From Morella rubra (lineage: Eukaryota; Streptophyta; Magnoliopsida; Fagales; Myricaceae), in assembly GCA_003952965.2 (NCBI GenBank), contig CM025850.1, positions 25,541,800 through 25,605,799 on the forward strand: a stretch of 64,000 nucleotides of DNA. The letters are read 5' to 3'. The position numbers and the translations under genes are program-made. Of the stretch, positions 23,444 through 34,284 are shown piece by piece (position 1 is the first letter of the stretch; each line of letters starts with the position of its first letter). The notes beneath the pieces were generated by a model. It was given only the letters and a program-made list of their open reading frames with translations, ran no database searches and had not been told where the DNA came from.

Positions 23444-23653
23444 GGGGAAAAGATTCAGTCCAAAGGGGTGTGTTCAAAGTTAATCAAAGGGACGGTCAAG
23501 ATTTAAAACAATACATCTAAGGGCTAGGATTTTGCCACTTCATTTAATGAGACATGAGACAAATACAAATCCTAACCCTTGGATGTATTGTTTTAAATCT
23601 TGACTGTCTTTTGATTAACTTTGAACACACCCTTTGGACTGAATCTTTTCCCC
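23444..23653. mobile_element. 210-bp palindromic MITE (foldback)
   Basis: The left arm starts GGGGAAAAGATTCAGTCCAAA and the right arm ends TTTGGACTGAATCTTTTCCCC. The two arms (about 88 bp each) are inverted copies differing at only a handful of positions, with a spacer of roughly 30 bp. A transcript would fold into a long hairpin. No coding potential. Confidence 0.9.
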
Positions 23654-23997
23654 AGAGTGTAATTAATTATTCACTGCTGGATTGAATAAGCCGAATAACG
23701 CGTGTTGGCTCAGGCCTTAGTGGACGTGGACAATTTCGGCTGGAATTTTCACGGATCGTGGCGTGTGTCATTCTGTCATAGGCGGTGGGTTCTGGGGGGT
23801 AGAGTCAAAAGATACAACTTGTATTCCGGATGGGGGATGCGTACGACAGATCCAACTAATTAACTGCAGTGACCGATTTAATAAATATCGCACACTACCA
23901 AAAAGGGTGGGATTACGAATGGGTGCTTTTTCCAAACTCCTTCAAAAGTGGGGTCCGAATTTCAGTGTACTTGGTTATATATGTTATTTGATTCTTA

Positions 23998-24150
23998 TGG
24001 GAAATTTGCTTTTTAGTCACTAGGTTTTACACCCTTTTTAATTTTAGTCCTGTATTTTAATGGGTCCAAATTTTAGTCCTTAATCTTTCATCCTTGAAAA
24101 ATTTAGTCCTTCCATTATTCTGCGTGAGTCCCTTTAACAGGAATGAGTTT
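23998..24150 (+). repeat. Direct repeat of the GGGAAATTT..TTTTTAGTCCT type, copy 2
   Basis: Partner of 20939-21130: GGGAAATTTGCTTTTTAGTC, then ATTTTAGTCCTGTATTTTAA and ATTTTAGTCCTT phrases. Same orientation as copy 1. Confidence 0.6.
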
Positions 24151-24798
24151 ACACGTCAGCAATACCATACACGTCACTCACTGTGCTCTACCTCAGCTTT
24201 TTGGAAGTTGTCATTCTCCCCTAAACGACACCCAACAGATTTCATTTAAAATTTATGAGACGGTACTGCGTTTGGAACAGCTTGAAGACTACCTTCCAAG
24301 GCCGCCATGTAACGCTGCGTTTTCTCTAGGATGCAGATCCCTTTCAAGAAGGCTGCGTTTTGCTAATTAAGCTTAATTTTCCGTTTCTATATCAGATGCA
24401 GCATTTTGCACCCCTTGCAGAACCATTAAGACGAGATAGCTAGTCTTAGTGGATGCAAGCAGTCGGCTGTGCATCAAGTCCCCCTTCTAACAAACAAGAT
24501 AAGACAAGAAAGAATATAACAGCTTATTTGATTCTGATTTGTCAAGCTAAGTGTAACTTGAACAAGAGGAAGCTACAAAGAATCTCCAATACCCATGAAT
24601 TAAAATATATGCCCAACTCCTTTCAAACTCGACTCGAAAGAGCTAAGAGGCAGGGACGTTCTTTCTTTTAGAGAAATCTCGAGCGTCTGCACTCAGAAGG
24701 AAGACTTCGAGGGAAAGCGTTTCTTTTTTAAGGTGTTTAAAGAAGTGTAGAAACAGAATGGACAGTTTCAAGATGCTGATTTTTCTCTCCAGCACTGC

Positions 24799-24886
24799 AT
24801 GTGTCGACACATTGGTAGACTAGTGTCGACACATCTCACTGACACCCGATAGCATATTTCCAACCACTTTTAAGGTGTCGACACAT
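24799..24886. repeat. Three copies of the palindrome GTGTCGACAC
   Basis: Perfect 10-bp palindromes begin at about 24801, 24822 and 24874, each followed by AT. Three copies of a 10-bp perfect palindrome in under 90 bp is unlikely by chance in AT-rich DNA. Confidence 0.8.
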
Positions 24887-26182
24887 GCTGCAAATAATTT
24901 GAAAATACTGAAATGTTGCCAGCTCATTAAAATGCTCCAAAATGTCATGGATCATGCATTAATGGCCTTGTTAATTTTTATGATTAGGATTAGGATTATC
25001 CTAGATTTCGTCCTTGCAATGATCATGTATTAATGGCCTTGTTACTATACTAAAGGTTAAATTAATTGTCTCAGTCAAAAACAAAATTTCCTCTTAATGT
25101 TGTGTCTATTTTATTTTATTCCAATTTGTTCGCATGAATTTGAATAAAGCTGAGTATATGCATGTAACTGTTTAACCTTGTTCTCGTGCAAAACCTTGAT
25201 AAAAAAAAATAGGGATATCATTATGTCCTTTTCAGTTGTCCTTTTATAGTCTAAATAATCAAAGTTGTTTAATTGTCTTTTGCTTAGCCAGCGATATCTT
25301 GTTTGATCACAAAAATAGCATTCGTTGACACCGAAAGAAAAGCAAATTAATGCGCAGAAGCGATCTGATCTAGGAAAGTAGTAATGGTTTCTTCTCTCTT
25401 TGAACGCTTTTTAGAAAAGGAAAAAATAATAATAATAAATGTTTTAATGTTCTGACTTCTGATCCATATATTCCCCTTGCCATACGCAGGACATCTAGGC
25501 GCTTATAGGCTCTCAAATTTATCATAGAACGAGAAGGGCAACGTGAGGATCTAAATGGTCTGTCCAAAGAAATTCTGCTGTGGGGCCTGCTTGGAGTCTT
25601 TTAGATGGACTTGACTTGACTAATTTGAGTTGACGTGACTTGACTTTTAGAGGCTTTCGTTGCAACTAGGGACTAGGGAGAAGGACTTTGCATTCGCTTT
25701 ACTCATCAAAAGGAGAAAGCTGAGATTTTGTTTCACGCGTGATTGCCCATGGCGTGTATGTGACGGTGCCTCTACGTTAATTAAATGCAGCGGAAGTGCA
25801 TTGATTCAGCCACCAGCTTGTCTAATTGGAATTTGACATTCTTAACAGAATTGCTGATGCTTGCCGACAATACAAAGGTTTGGATCGGATCCCTGTAGAC
25901 GATCCTCGTCCAGTTTGGAGATGCGTGGCTAAAAAGAGTGCAAGCAGCTACATTGTTTGGGGCAAAACAAAAATTATTTATTGTTTTGCATAATCCAAAT
26001 GCAAACATGAATTTTTGAGACATTACAATGACGTTTTAGCCCCTATTACTTGCATTTGTAATGTCGCTTTTACCCCAAAGTCAATTTAACCAAAAATTCG
26101 AATAAGCAGTTTCTGTCTCTTATCTGAAGTCGTCCACTTTAAAACTGATGCGTTGGAAAGAGAGTCGTGACAGTAATTCCCC

Positions 26183-26215
26183 GGATGAGGATCACCTGCA
26201 ATTTAGGTGACCGAA
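26183..26215 (-). repeat. Palindromic repeat end, inverted partner of 17993-18026
   Basis: Reads GGATGAGGATCACCTGCAAT and TTAGGTGACCGAAT on the plus strand. Inverted, it matches the 17993 copy with two or three substitutions. Confidence 0.6.
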
Positions 26216-27569
26216 TTGCACCGGAGAGATGGTGAGAGAGAGATGTGGGACCCATTTTAATAATACTTTTAATAAGTTTGATATTTTATCTATTTTTATA
26301 ATTTTTATATTTATGAAACCATTTTCTAATTTTTTGAATTATATATTTTTTCTGATTTTTTATTTTTATTTTTATTTTTTGAATATCATAATAACTATAA
26401 AATAATATTATTTAATTTAATAAAATATAAATCATTCAAAATCTTAATCAACCAAACAAACCCTTACAATAAAACAATATTTAAATCTACAAATTTAAAT
26501 TTTGAATTTTAAACCCAACCAAAACCACAACCATTTCCAAACAAGCCCTTAATATTGGCTGCACTCTCTCCCCCACCCAAAAAAAAAAACCTCGGTTATG
26601 TACTAAAATCTGTTAATTGGAAGATAATGACTTCATTCAGTGGATTGAATTGGAGAGCCGGGTCCCACCCGCTTCCCACTCCCATAAGATCACATAATCG
26701 GGCACATTCGGTTTGGTGATATTCAACTAATTCCTACCAACTCAACCGAACATGTTCTTTTTGAGGATGCATTTAATTATTTTCCAATTTTGCCCTGGCC
26801 ATACTTATGAAGAATTACCAACATATCCTCCAGTAATGAGTTGAGGACATAAATACTGATGGGTAAAACGAAATTTGAAAAAACACATGACCCCAGACGT
26901 TCAGTGCATTAAATACTCGGACATATGATGGACGAAATACCCCAACTCATTTTCCCAATTGTTGAGGGCGAATATGGTCATTTCATCTGACCATTTAATA
27001 CCCTGACACATTTATTTTCCCCCCACCCCCACGAAGACTCTTGACGCATTGAATACCCTAGGAGCTTTTCAGTCACTCAGTTTTTTTTTTTTTAAGCTTT
27101 CAGTCACTCGTTTGTTACGACAGCTCCGATGAAAGGAGAATAAGGGTGCTGCCGTGTTAACATACCATTTCTGGGCGTGATGGAGGAGTCCATAGAATAC
27201 TATGCCTTGACAGCAAAGCCAACTTCTTCTTTTCTTTTTTTCCTTCTTTTTTTAAACCTATTTAATACCTTTCAAATATTTGCATCATCATAAAAAAAAA
27301 AAAAAAAAAGGAAATTCAAAATTATAATAAATATTATAAATAAACAATATTATTTTATATTTTATCTTCTTCACTCATCCCAATAAAGATAATCTATAAA
27401 CAACAACAACTTTACACAAACACCAATAGCTTCTACATAAACACCAATAAAACTCCAACATCACCAAAATATTCACACCACACTTAAAATTCCTACCATT
27501 TTATCAAAACGAACATCTCCAATTATATCCAATTTTTACACCCACTCAATTCATTTCCAAGTTTATTCA

Positions 27570-27570
27570 A

Positions 27571-27602
<32 letters not shown>
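27570..27602 (+). repeat. (AAT)n microsatellite
   Basis: About ten uninterrupted AAT/ATA units. Confidence 0.95.
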
Positions 27603-27603
<1 letters not shown>

Positions 27604-28517
27604 AATAACTCTGTTTTACTGCAATCCCTTGAAAATCTCTCCCCTAAGATTATTAATCCAACGAGATGAGGATTATGAGAAGGAGACAATGGATGCAGTC
27701 CAGATAAAATAAAAAATATATAATGAGACACCCTCGCTACTGCCAAACAACTTTATTGAACGGGTAGGTCTTAGTTGTAAAACATGTAGGATATATATAT
27801 ATATTCATATTGGACCGTATGATGCAAAAATAACTCAAATATATAATCCATGAATTCATTTCCAAGTTTAAATATATAACTTTGTATGGTTATGTTACAG
27901 ACCTATTATAAAAGTCATATATGTTGTATACTTGTATGAAATATATACTAAGTTTATACATTATTTGTCTGATATGGTTATGCTTTGCATTGTATTATAA
28001 CGAAAAATAACATATGTTAGGGAAAAATGTTTAAGTTTATCCAAACTGTAAAAGGTAAAACTAACTTAAATAACTGATGTGATGTAGGAAAAGTACTTAT
28101 AAATTTTTTGAAGATTATAATTTTGTTAACCCTTAGTGCCAATTTGTGGATAGAAAGCTATAGGCATTTAAAATTCTAATATAATAACTGGAGACCACTC
28201 ATAAATGGAAAATAATCCAGTAAGATATGTTTTTTTTTTCTTTCTTTCTTTCATCCATTTACTTTGCACGTTGCATGCAGTTTATTGTATTTCAACTTCA
28301 AGTTACCTAAAAAAAAACAAGGCAGTATAGGTACGGTCATACAGATCACAAGCGAAAAAACACAACAAAAAGGTTTAAATGCATCTCATGCCCTTGTGGT
28401 ATGCACGAATTGCAGATATACCCTTGAGGTAAACAAAGTCATTTTCATACCCCTGAGGTAAACTTCAAGATCATAATATGCCCCTCTGTTGATGTGCCGT
28501 TTGAAACCCTAACGGTA

Positions 28518-28552
28518 GGTGCTGACGTGGCAAAAATAAACACGTCAGCACC
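28518..28552. repeat. Hairpin 1, 12-bp perfect stem (copy 1)
   Basis: GGTGCTGACGTG pairs with CACGTCAGCACC around an 11-base loop. It contains the ACGT core of plant bZIP-binding sites. The identical hairpin recurs at 33987-34021. Confidence 0.9.
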
Positions 28553-28670
28553 AATAAAAATTGATGCCACGTGTTTCATAAGTTCACAATTGCCAAGTCA
28601 CATGCCCAATCATGTGCCACGTCATGCATCCTTGACACGTCATCATTTTTTTAATAAAAAAAGGAACACA

Positions 28671-28706
28671 GGGGCTAAGCTGAATGACGCCATTCAGCTT
28701 AGCCCC
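28671..28706. repeat. Hairpin 2, 16-bp perfect stem with 4-base loop (copy 1)
   Basis: GGGGCTAAGCTGAATG and CATTCAGCTTAGCCCC around ACGC. Hairpin 3 at 28783-28818 uses the same stem. The copy-2 version at 34142-34174 keeps the stem but has a shorter tip. Confidence 0.95.
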
Positions 28707-28782
28707 ATTCTCGTTTAAAAATAAATAAATAAAAATAAATATTAAAAAAAAGTAAAAAAACGCATGTGCAGAAATGTGAACT

Positions 28783-28818
28783 GGGGCTAAGCTGAACGAC
28801 GTGGTTCAGCTTAGCCCC
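28783..28818. repeat. Hairpin 3, 15-bp perfect stem (copy 1)
   Basis: GGGGCTAAGCTGAAC and GTTCAGCTTAGCCCC around GACGTG. It has the same stem as hairpin 2, about 110 bp away. The copy-2 version at 34251-34284 is two bases shorter at the tip. Confidence 0.95.
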
Positions 28819-29111
28819 ATTCTCTTTAAAAAAAAATAAATGTTCTTCGTCATTTCGTGTAAGGGGAAAGAGTGTTGTCCCATACACAGATTTGCCCAGA
28901 ACATCAAAAGCAACGCCGAACATCACATGTCCAAAGTGCTCGTCCCTATGCTCCGGCCTCTCCATCCTTTTGCTCAGAAAAACCTCAGAAGATTCATTTG
29001 CAAAGCCTAGCTAGCATGTCCAGGTCGGTAGTTTGAAACCAGCAAGCTCCCTGCATCAATGCCATGAAGAGACCATTTGGGCGTACGTCGGTGACGCGTG
29101 AACCACACCTT

Positions 29112-32100
29112 CGCTCCCAAAACGCAGCGATTGGGAGGGGATTTCCACAAAAGATTGCACATCTCCATCTTCCATCTCCAAGGCGAAGAAGAGGTCTTCC
29201 GGCACACACTCCAACAGCACAACACCGACCACTCGAATTAGCAGCTCCCGGGTCCAAGTGAGTGTCTCCGTTTTGTTTACTCCATCATTCTTTTTTGTTC
29301 TTGCGAATTGGGTTCTTGCGAATATAGTTTGGTAAGTAGTTTTGTGAATATGGGTTCATAGCTTGGTAGTTTTGTGAATAACTGAGCCTCATTTTTTGAA
29401 CACCTCCAGTCCTTGACCAGACTGTCTAGAAAGTCTCTTCACAGCAATTTCATTCCCGACCAAGATACAATGCAAAAACGCAATCCATATATGTCTTTAG
29501 TTATCGGAAATAAAAACATACTTAGTAGAATATAAGCAATTTCATAAAGCTTCCAACAAAGACAGGAGACAACAAGTAATTTGGCTAAAAGGTAACCCCA
29601 AATGGATCAAGTCCTCATTTACCGATTTGAACTTCCTATTTCCATATTTATGCTCTATTGAGAAATAAAAGGAAAAGGAATAGTGTTGGGAAGTCATCCT
29701 GTTTCATGGAATTACCTTGTAAACAGGCCCGAAACCACCCTCTCCAAGCTTATTTTCTTCAGAGAAATTATTTGTTGCTATTGTTATGCAAGAAAAACTC
29801 TCATTTGTCCTCACGTTTATGTAATGCAACTCTGCTACATTAGATCCTATTTGAAACTGAACTGCTCCAGAATCCTTCTCATGCGGTATTGGTTCCATGC
29901 TTTTTGAGGAAAAGGGGGGAAGAAACACAAAAAGAATTCAATTTACTTGACAGTAGCACAATCTCAACTCCGCAACGACATAGCATAAATGGGGTACCTC
30001 TTGAACCATAATTTCTCCATCTTAAGAAACAAATAGAGCCCATTATGATGGTTAGTACCACAGAAACTAGTGGAATTATGACTAACCACATCTTCCTGTT
30101 GTTCTGTTCACCTGAAAAGAGATTCAAACATCTCAGTTATGCACATTGACAATAATATATAGTGGGTTCTTGTGAATTGCTTGCTGGTACTGTGGTTTAT
30201 AATTCTTAACTTTTTAAATGCAGAAGAAGAGGTGTTCCGCACACGTTCCAACACCACAGCACTGATCAATCAAAACGGCTCCCGGGTGAAAGTGAGTGTC
30301 TCGAATATTGAGGTTTTAATTGATAAGCTGCAATGTAATGTAGAAAGACTTCACTTAGCTATTTGTAATGTAGAAAAAATTGGACTCTTACTTAAATTGG
30401 CGTCGTTGCTGAAACAATGTAGGTAAGCAGATAAATGAAATCTTGGATCCACAGTTCACATTGCCTACAATAGTATTGGGATTGAGATTTACCAGTAAAC
30501 TTAACTGGATTTTTCTGGTCCAAATTGAGTTTTTTAAAATTTGGATGATGTTTTAGATGTAAAATGTCATATGTACTAAATGCACATTTCTTAATGTCCA
30601 TTTCCGCTTCTCAGTTGTCTGAGGCCTGTTGGGTGGCTGGCTGTGTTATATGTGATGTTCATTTAATAATAATTAGTCCTATTTTGTATTTTGGTCAATA
30701 TACTTGGATACAGAAGTGTGAGTTCCTATATATGTTTCCAGTCATATACTTGAGAATCTGCTTACTGCCATTTTCCAGTCAAAGATAAATTAACGTGTAG
30801 CTTTTCTGAACACACAAGCATGGTTTAAGATCTGTCCTGTGAATTCTAATGAGCATGGTTTATGTACAGGGTTATTTCTTAAGATCCAAATCATCGGGCC
30901 ATAATTCAATCTCTGTCTCGAAAATGGAGGTATACTTTATTTTTCAGTTATGATATTTCTCATAATATTATCATGTCCAGCTGCTGTAATTTTTGTGATG
31001 TTTACACCAAGGATAACCATTTGCCTTTCGATGTGAATTTGATGTTGCTCTTTTGTACTATTAGTTGAGTTGGAAATTGTGATTTTCTGACGCTTTAGGC
31101 ATTAAATGTTCACATTTGGTTGTTTTGATGCTACTGTCTTTGTCAATTTTTGTTATTTATGATGTTTTCATATAGCATGCACAGGAGATGCAGGACTGTT
31201 TGGGGATCCGAGGATGTCCAATATCTCCTTGTGAACTTCATAGAGGAGAAGAATAAAAGAAAATAGTTGGGTACAAGTTACAGACAAGTCGATGTGGGAA
31301 CAAGTTCTCTCAAAAATGGTTGTTTTCATGCCGGGTTTGTCGGTATCCGCCATTCAAAATAAATGGAAGTCGCTTAGGAAAGACTATAAGGCAGTTACGA
31401 TCCTACGAACGAAGGGGGGGTTTTATGGGACCCAACGCTTGGAACTGTTAAAGGCGCAGATGATGGCTGGTGGGATACTATGGCACAGGTACGTTTCCGT
31501 TTGCTTTTTAATCTTTTCATTCATTGACGTTCATTTTTTTGCTTTCTCACCCATCATATAGTTATTTCCTAATGACTCCTACCCTTTAACACATTTTTTT
31601 TTTTTGTAGAAATGCAAAGAAACCAAACGGTTTAGGCACCACGGTTGTGCACATGTCGAGCTTTTGGATAGGCTGTGGAAAGATTCAGCAAAAGAAAAAA
31701 GGTCAGAATTGCGACTGGAATGCATGGTGCAAATGATGAGAGGGAGAGGTCAAGTTGGAGGCTGCGGCCTGCAATAGCGACTCTCTTCGAAGGCACGGGC
31801 AGCTTGGGGGTCTTCTACGGCCTCCTTCCAAATGGGCCCCAATAGTGTGCCCCCTACGACATCCATGGACACTGGTTTGAGGAAGCGACGTTTGGCGGGC
31901 TCTGCGAGTCATTGCTCACTGGGAAAGCCCCGGTGATTGATGTAGAAATGACGAATGAACAAATGTTTGAATATTGGCAGAGAAGCAAAGGCGCTGTCAG
32001 AGTAGCTTCACCGCAAACGTCGATGTACCCGTAGGTGACTTTGTTGCAGCACTCGAAGCGGTCGAGCCCAAGCTTTCCCAGGAACAATTCAACCGAGCTT

Positions 32101-32192
32101 ACATACAGCTTGGGACTAATAAATATTTGCGCCGATCGTTCTTAGCTTTGCCTGCTGATCGTCGGAGGGACTTTGCATGGGGTTGTAAATAA
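29112..32192 (+). pseudogene. Myb/SANT-like DNA-binding protein gene, broken (copy 1)
   Basis: Putative exons: 29112-29257 (open without an ATG; KKRSSGTHSNSTTPTTRISS), 30224-30291 (a diverged repeat of that exon's end), 31185-31488 and 31610-32192. The third carries a Myb_DNA-bind_3-type domain: DVQYLLVNFIEEKNK, then MWEQVLSKM, AIQNKWKSLRKDYKAV and, in a shifted frame, LWDPTLGTVKGADDGWWDTM. The last exon continues KCKETKRF and ends in a conserved tail (EQFNRAYIQLGTNKYLRRSF, RRDFAWGC). An in-frame TAG follows EEKNKRK, a seven-G run (31414-31420) shifts the frame, and copy 1 has extra indels in the second exon and near 31978. Genes of this type are widespread in plants, often near Harbinger transposons. 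Confidence 0.7.
29398..30111 (-). pseudogene. Captured receptor-like kinase fragment, three exons (copy 1)
   Basis: On the minus strand, exon 30111-29998 encodes a transmembrane helix (MWLVIIPLVSVVLTIIMGSI) and a basic stop-transfer (RWRN). The next exon, about 29898-29716, holds the juxtamembrane region and glycine loop (TNNFSEENKLGEGGFGPVYK, donor GTAAT). The third, about 29470-29398, gives GNEIAVKRLSRQSGQGLEVF with the ATP-binding Lys. Then the match stops; the catalytic loop, DFG and ectodomain are absent. The pieces are of the cysteine-rich/S-domain receptor kinase class and keep introns, so they came from genomic DNA. They lie inside, and antisense to, the Myb/SANT-like gene. Confidence 0.85.
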
Positions 32193-32929
32193 CCCCATTA
32201 GGCCACGGCTTGTGTATTTGTGTAGATTAGTGAGTTAGTGACTATCATTCACTCCTGTTTTCGTAAGATATGTGCTGCATTTTCTATATTTCTGTCGTTG
32301 TTATGACTAGTTTGTTTTTTCAGTTTTTGACAATATGATTTGAGTTAATTTGATGTTGCGGCTAATGTTCTACGTTGTCAATGCTCTTTTTTTTTAATTC
32401 TTCTTTTGAGGGTTCAGAAGGGCTACTGTGAAGGCTGCAGAATTTAGAAGATCTTAAGAAGAGAAATCTATTGGCAGCTTTTATCAAATTGAGGTACAAA
32501 CTCGTAAAAACTTAGGTATCGAGTTCATTGGCAGGTTTTGTTACAATATCACTAAGTGTGAGAATTTACATATTTTGGTTTAATGGGGTTTGCATTTCTA
32601 AACAATTTGGTTCCTCATTCAAATTAAGTTTGACGAACCCACGTCCACTTTGGAGACATATTCGGTAGATGAATTTTTTTAAAAGCAAATCCAACCTAAA
32701 AGATATTAGGCGTGAGTTTTTCAAGCTGATTTATTTTTTAAAAAGCAAATCTAACAATTCCATTTTTTTTTGCATTTTTCTTTTAATTTCTGTTAGGCGT
32801 GAGTTTGGTTTTGGAATATTTTTTTAAAAAAACATTTATTTATATTTCATTTTTAACTTTTTCACCAACCCCATTTATTATTTAACAACCCAATCATTGG
32901 TCTAAAAGTCTATAACAACCTACAACAAT

Positions 32930-33350
32930 ACAGAGACAACTCGCCTAACCTGCGCATTATCTTGGCTAGCGCTAAATAGGTGGTTTTTTATACAGAGAAT
33001 TTCACTTCATTAGCTCGATTTTGGCTCGAGCTAAATACGGCAGGTCAGAATTTTTATGGTCAACTCGCGCTCTCTCCCTCTTCTCACTTTTCACCTCTAA
33101 TCTCTCTTAGAGACAACTCGCCTGACCTGCGCATTACCTTGGCTCGAGCTAAATAGGTGATTTTGTATGCAAAGAGTTTTGCCCTGTAATTGCTCAATAT
33201 TGGCTCGAGCTAAATAGGTTGTTTTTTAGATCGAGAGTTTTGACCTATCTTCGCTAGATGTTAGCTAGAGCTAAATAGGTGCTTTTTACGCAGAGAGTTT
33301 CGGCCGATCTAAGCTCGATCTAAATACGCCAAGTCAGAATTTTTAAAAAA
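32930..33350 (+). repeat. Array of GCTCGAGCTAAATAGG motifs (copy 1)
   Basis: CTAAATA(G/C)G after TTGGCTCGAG-like sequence occurs about six times, spaced mostly about 60 bp, with companion phrases CAGAGAGTTT and ACTCGCCTGACCTGCGCATTA. It ends next to a pyrimidine-rich leader-like segment (33400-33600). Such arrays are typical of sub-terminal regions of plant DNA transposons. Confidence 0.8.
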
Positions 33351-33986
33351 CTCACGCCACGTCACTCCCTCGAGTGTGACCTTTAAGTTTCAAAAACACG
33401 TGATTTGCCCCCAGGTCTTATATCCCCCTTTCCTTTTTCCTCTTTGCAACCCGCAGCCCCCATTTTTCCGTTCACCAAATTTTCACATTCCACCATCCAT
33501 TCATCTTGTCTGGCTCTCAAACCGAGTTCTCCATCACTTTCTAATGTAACCCTTGGCTTAGTTTTCAAGATTTCATTCATTTTTTGTGAATTGGGGGTTT
33601 AGGTTTCTAACGATATTTTTGAGTTTTTCGAATTCTATTGCGAGTTTAATTGTTGTATTCGTTTTAGTTCTTTGATTATTGATGTTCTTGGTTGGATTGT
33701 TTGCATGTTCTTCTTTTAGTTCACATTTAGGTATTTTAATAGTATGCAGTTTATTGTATTTCAACTTCAAGTTACCTAAAAAAAAACAAGGCAGTATAGG
33801 TACGGTCATACAGATCACAAGCGAAAAAACACAACAAAAAGGTTTAAATGCATCTCATGCCCTTGTGGTATGCACGAATTGCAGATATACCCTTGAGGTA
33901 AACAAAGTCATTTTCATACCCCTGAGGTAAACTTCAAGATCATAATATGCCCCTCTGTTGATGTGCCGTTTGAAACCCTAACGGTA

Positions 33987-34021
33987 GGTGCTGACGTGGC
34001 AAAAATAAACACGTCAGCACC
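33987..34021. repeat. Hairpin 1 (copy 2)
   Basis: Identical to 28518-28552, including the loop. Confidence 0.9.
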
Positions 34022-34141
34022 AATAAAAATTGATGCCACGTGTTTCATAAGTTCACAATTGCCAAGTCACATGCCCAATCATGTGCCACGTCATGCATCC
34101 TTGACACGTCATCATTTTTTTTTAATAAAAAAAGGAACACA

Positions 34142-34174
34142 GGGGCTAAGCTGAACGCCATTCAGCTTAGCCCC
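34142..34174. repeat. Hairpin 2 (copy 2), shorter tip
   Basis: Stem GGGGCTAAGCTGAA/TTCAGCTTAGCCCC as in copy 1, but the central part is CGCCA, three bases shorter than in copy 1. Confidence 0.95.
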
Positions 34175-34250
34175 ATTCTCGTTTAAAAATAAATAAATAA
34201 AAATAAATATTAAAAAAAAGTAAAAAAACGCATGTGCAGAAATGTGAACT

Positions 34251-34284
34251 GGGGCTAAGCTGAACGACGTTTCAGCTTAGCCCC
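34251..34284. repeat. Hairpin 3 (copy 2), shorter tip
   Basis: Stem GGGGCTAAGCTGAA/TTCAGCTTAGCCCC with CGACGT at the tip, two bases shorter than in copy 1. Confidence 0.95.

Larger units (their letters stand above)
24160..28270. other. Four kb without a recognised gene
   Basis: AT-rich intergenic DNA with repeat debris: three GTGTCGACAC palindromes (24799-24886), a duplicated phrase (ATTAATGGCCTTGTTA near 24958 and 25029), an element end at 26183-26215, and MITE-like ends near 26445 and 26533 (CAAACAAACCCTTA, AAACAAGCCCTTAA). An (AAT)n microsatellite lies at about 27570-27602. No frame with family motifs. Confidence 0.5.
28275..33711 (+). repeat. 5.4-kb tandem duplication, copy 1
   Basis: Starts ATGCAGTTTATTGTATTTCA at 28275 and remains alignable to the second copy until GCATGTTCT at 33711. 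The copies are nearly identical and differ by scattered substitutions and 1-3 base indels. The block contains three hairpins, a minus-strand receptor-kinase fragment, a plus-strand Myb/SANT-like gene and an array of GCTAAATA motifs. 32 bp separate the copies. Confidence 0.95.

Noticed and set aside
29064..29261. Basic 65-codon plus-strand frame and its minus-strand shadows in the duplicated block
   Set aside because: The exon frame supported by the internal exon duplication (KKRSS/KKRCS) is a different one; these are shadows.
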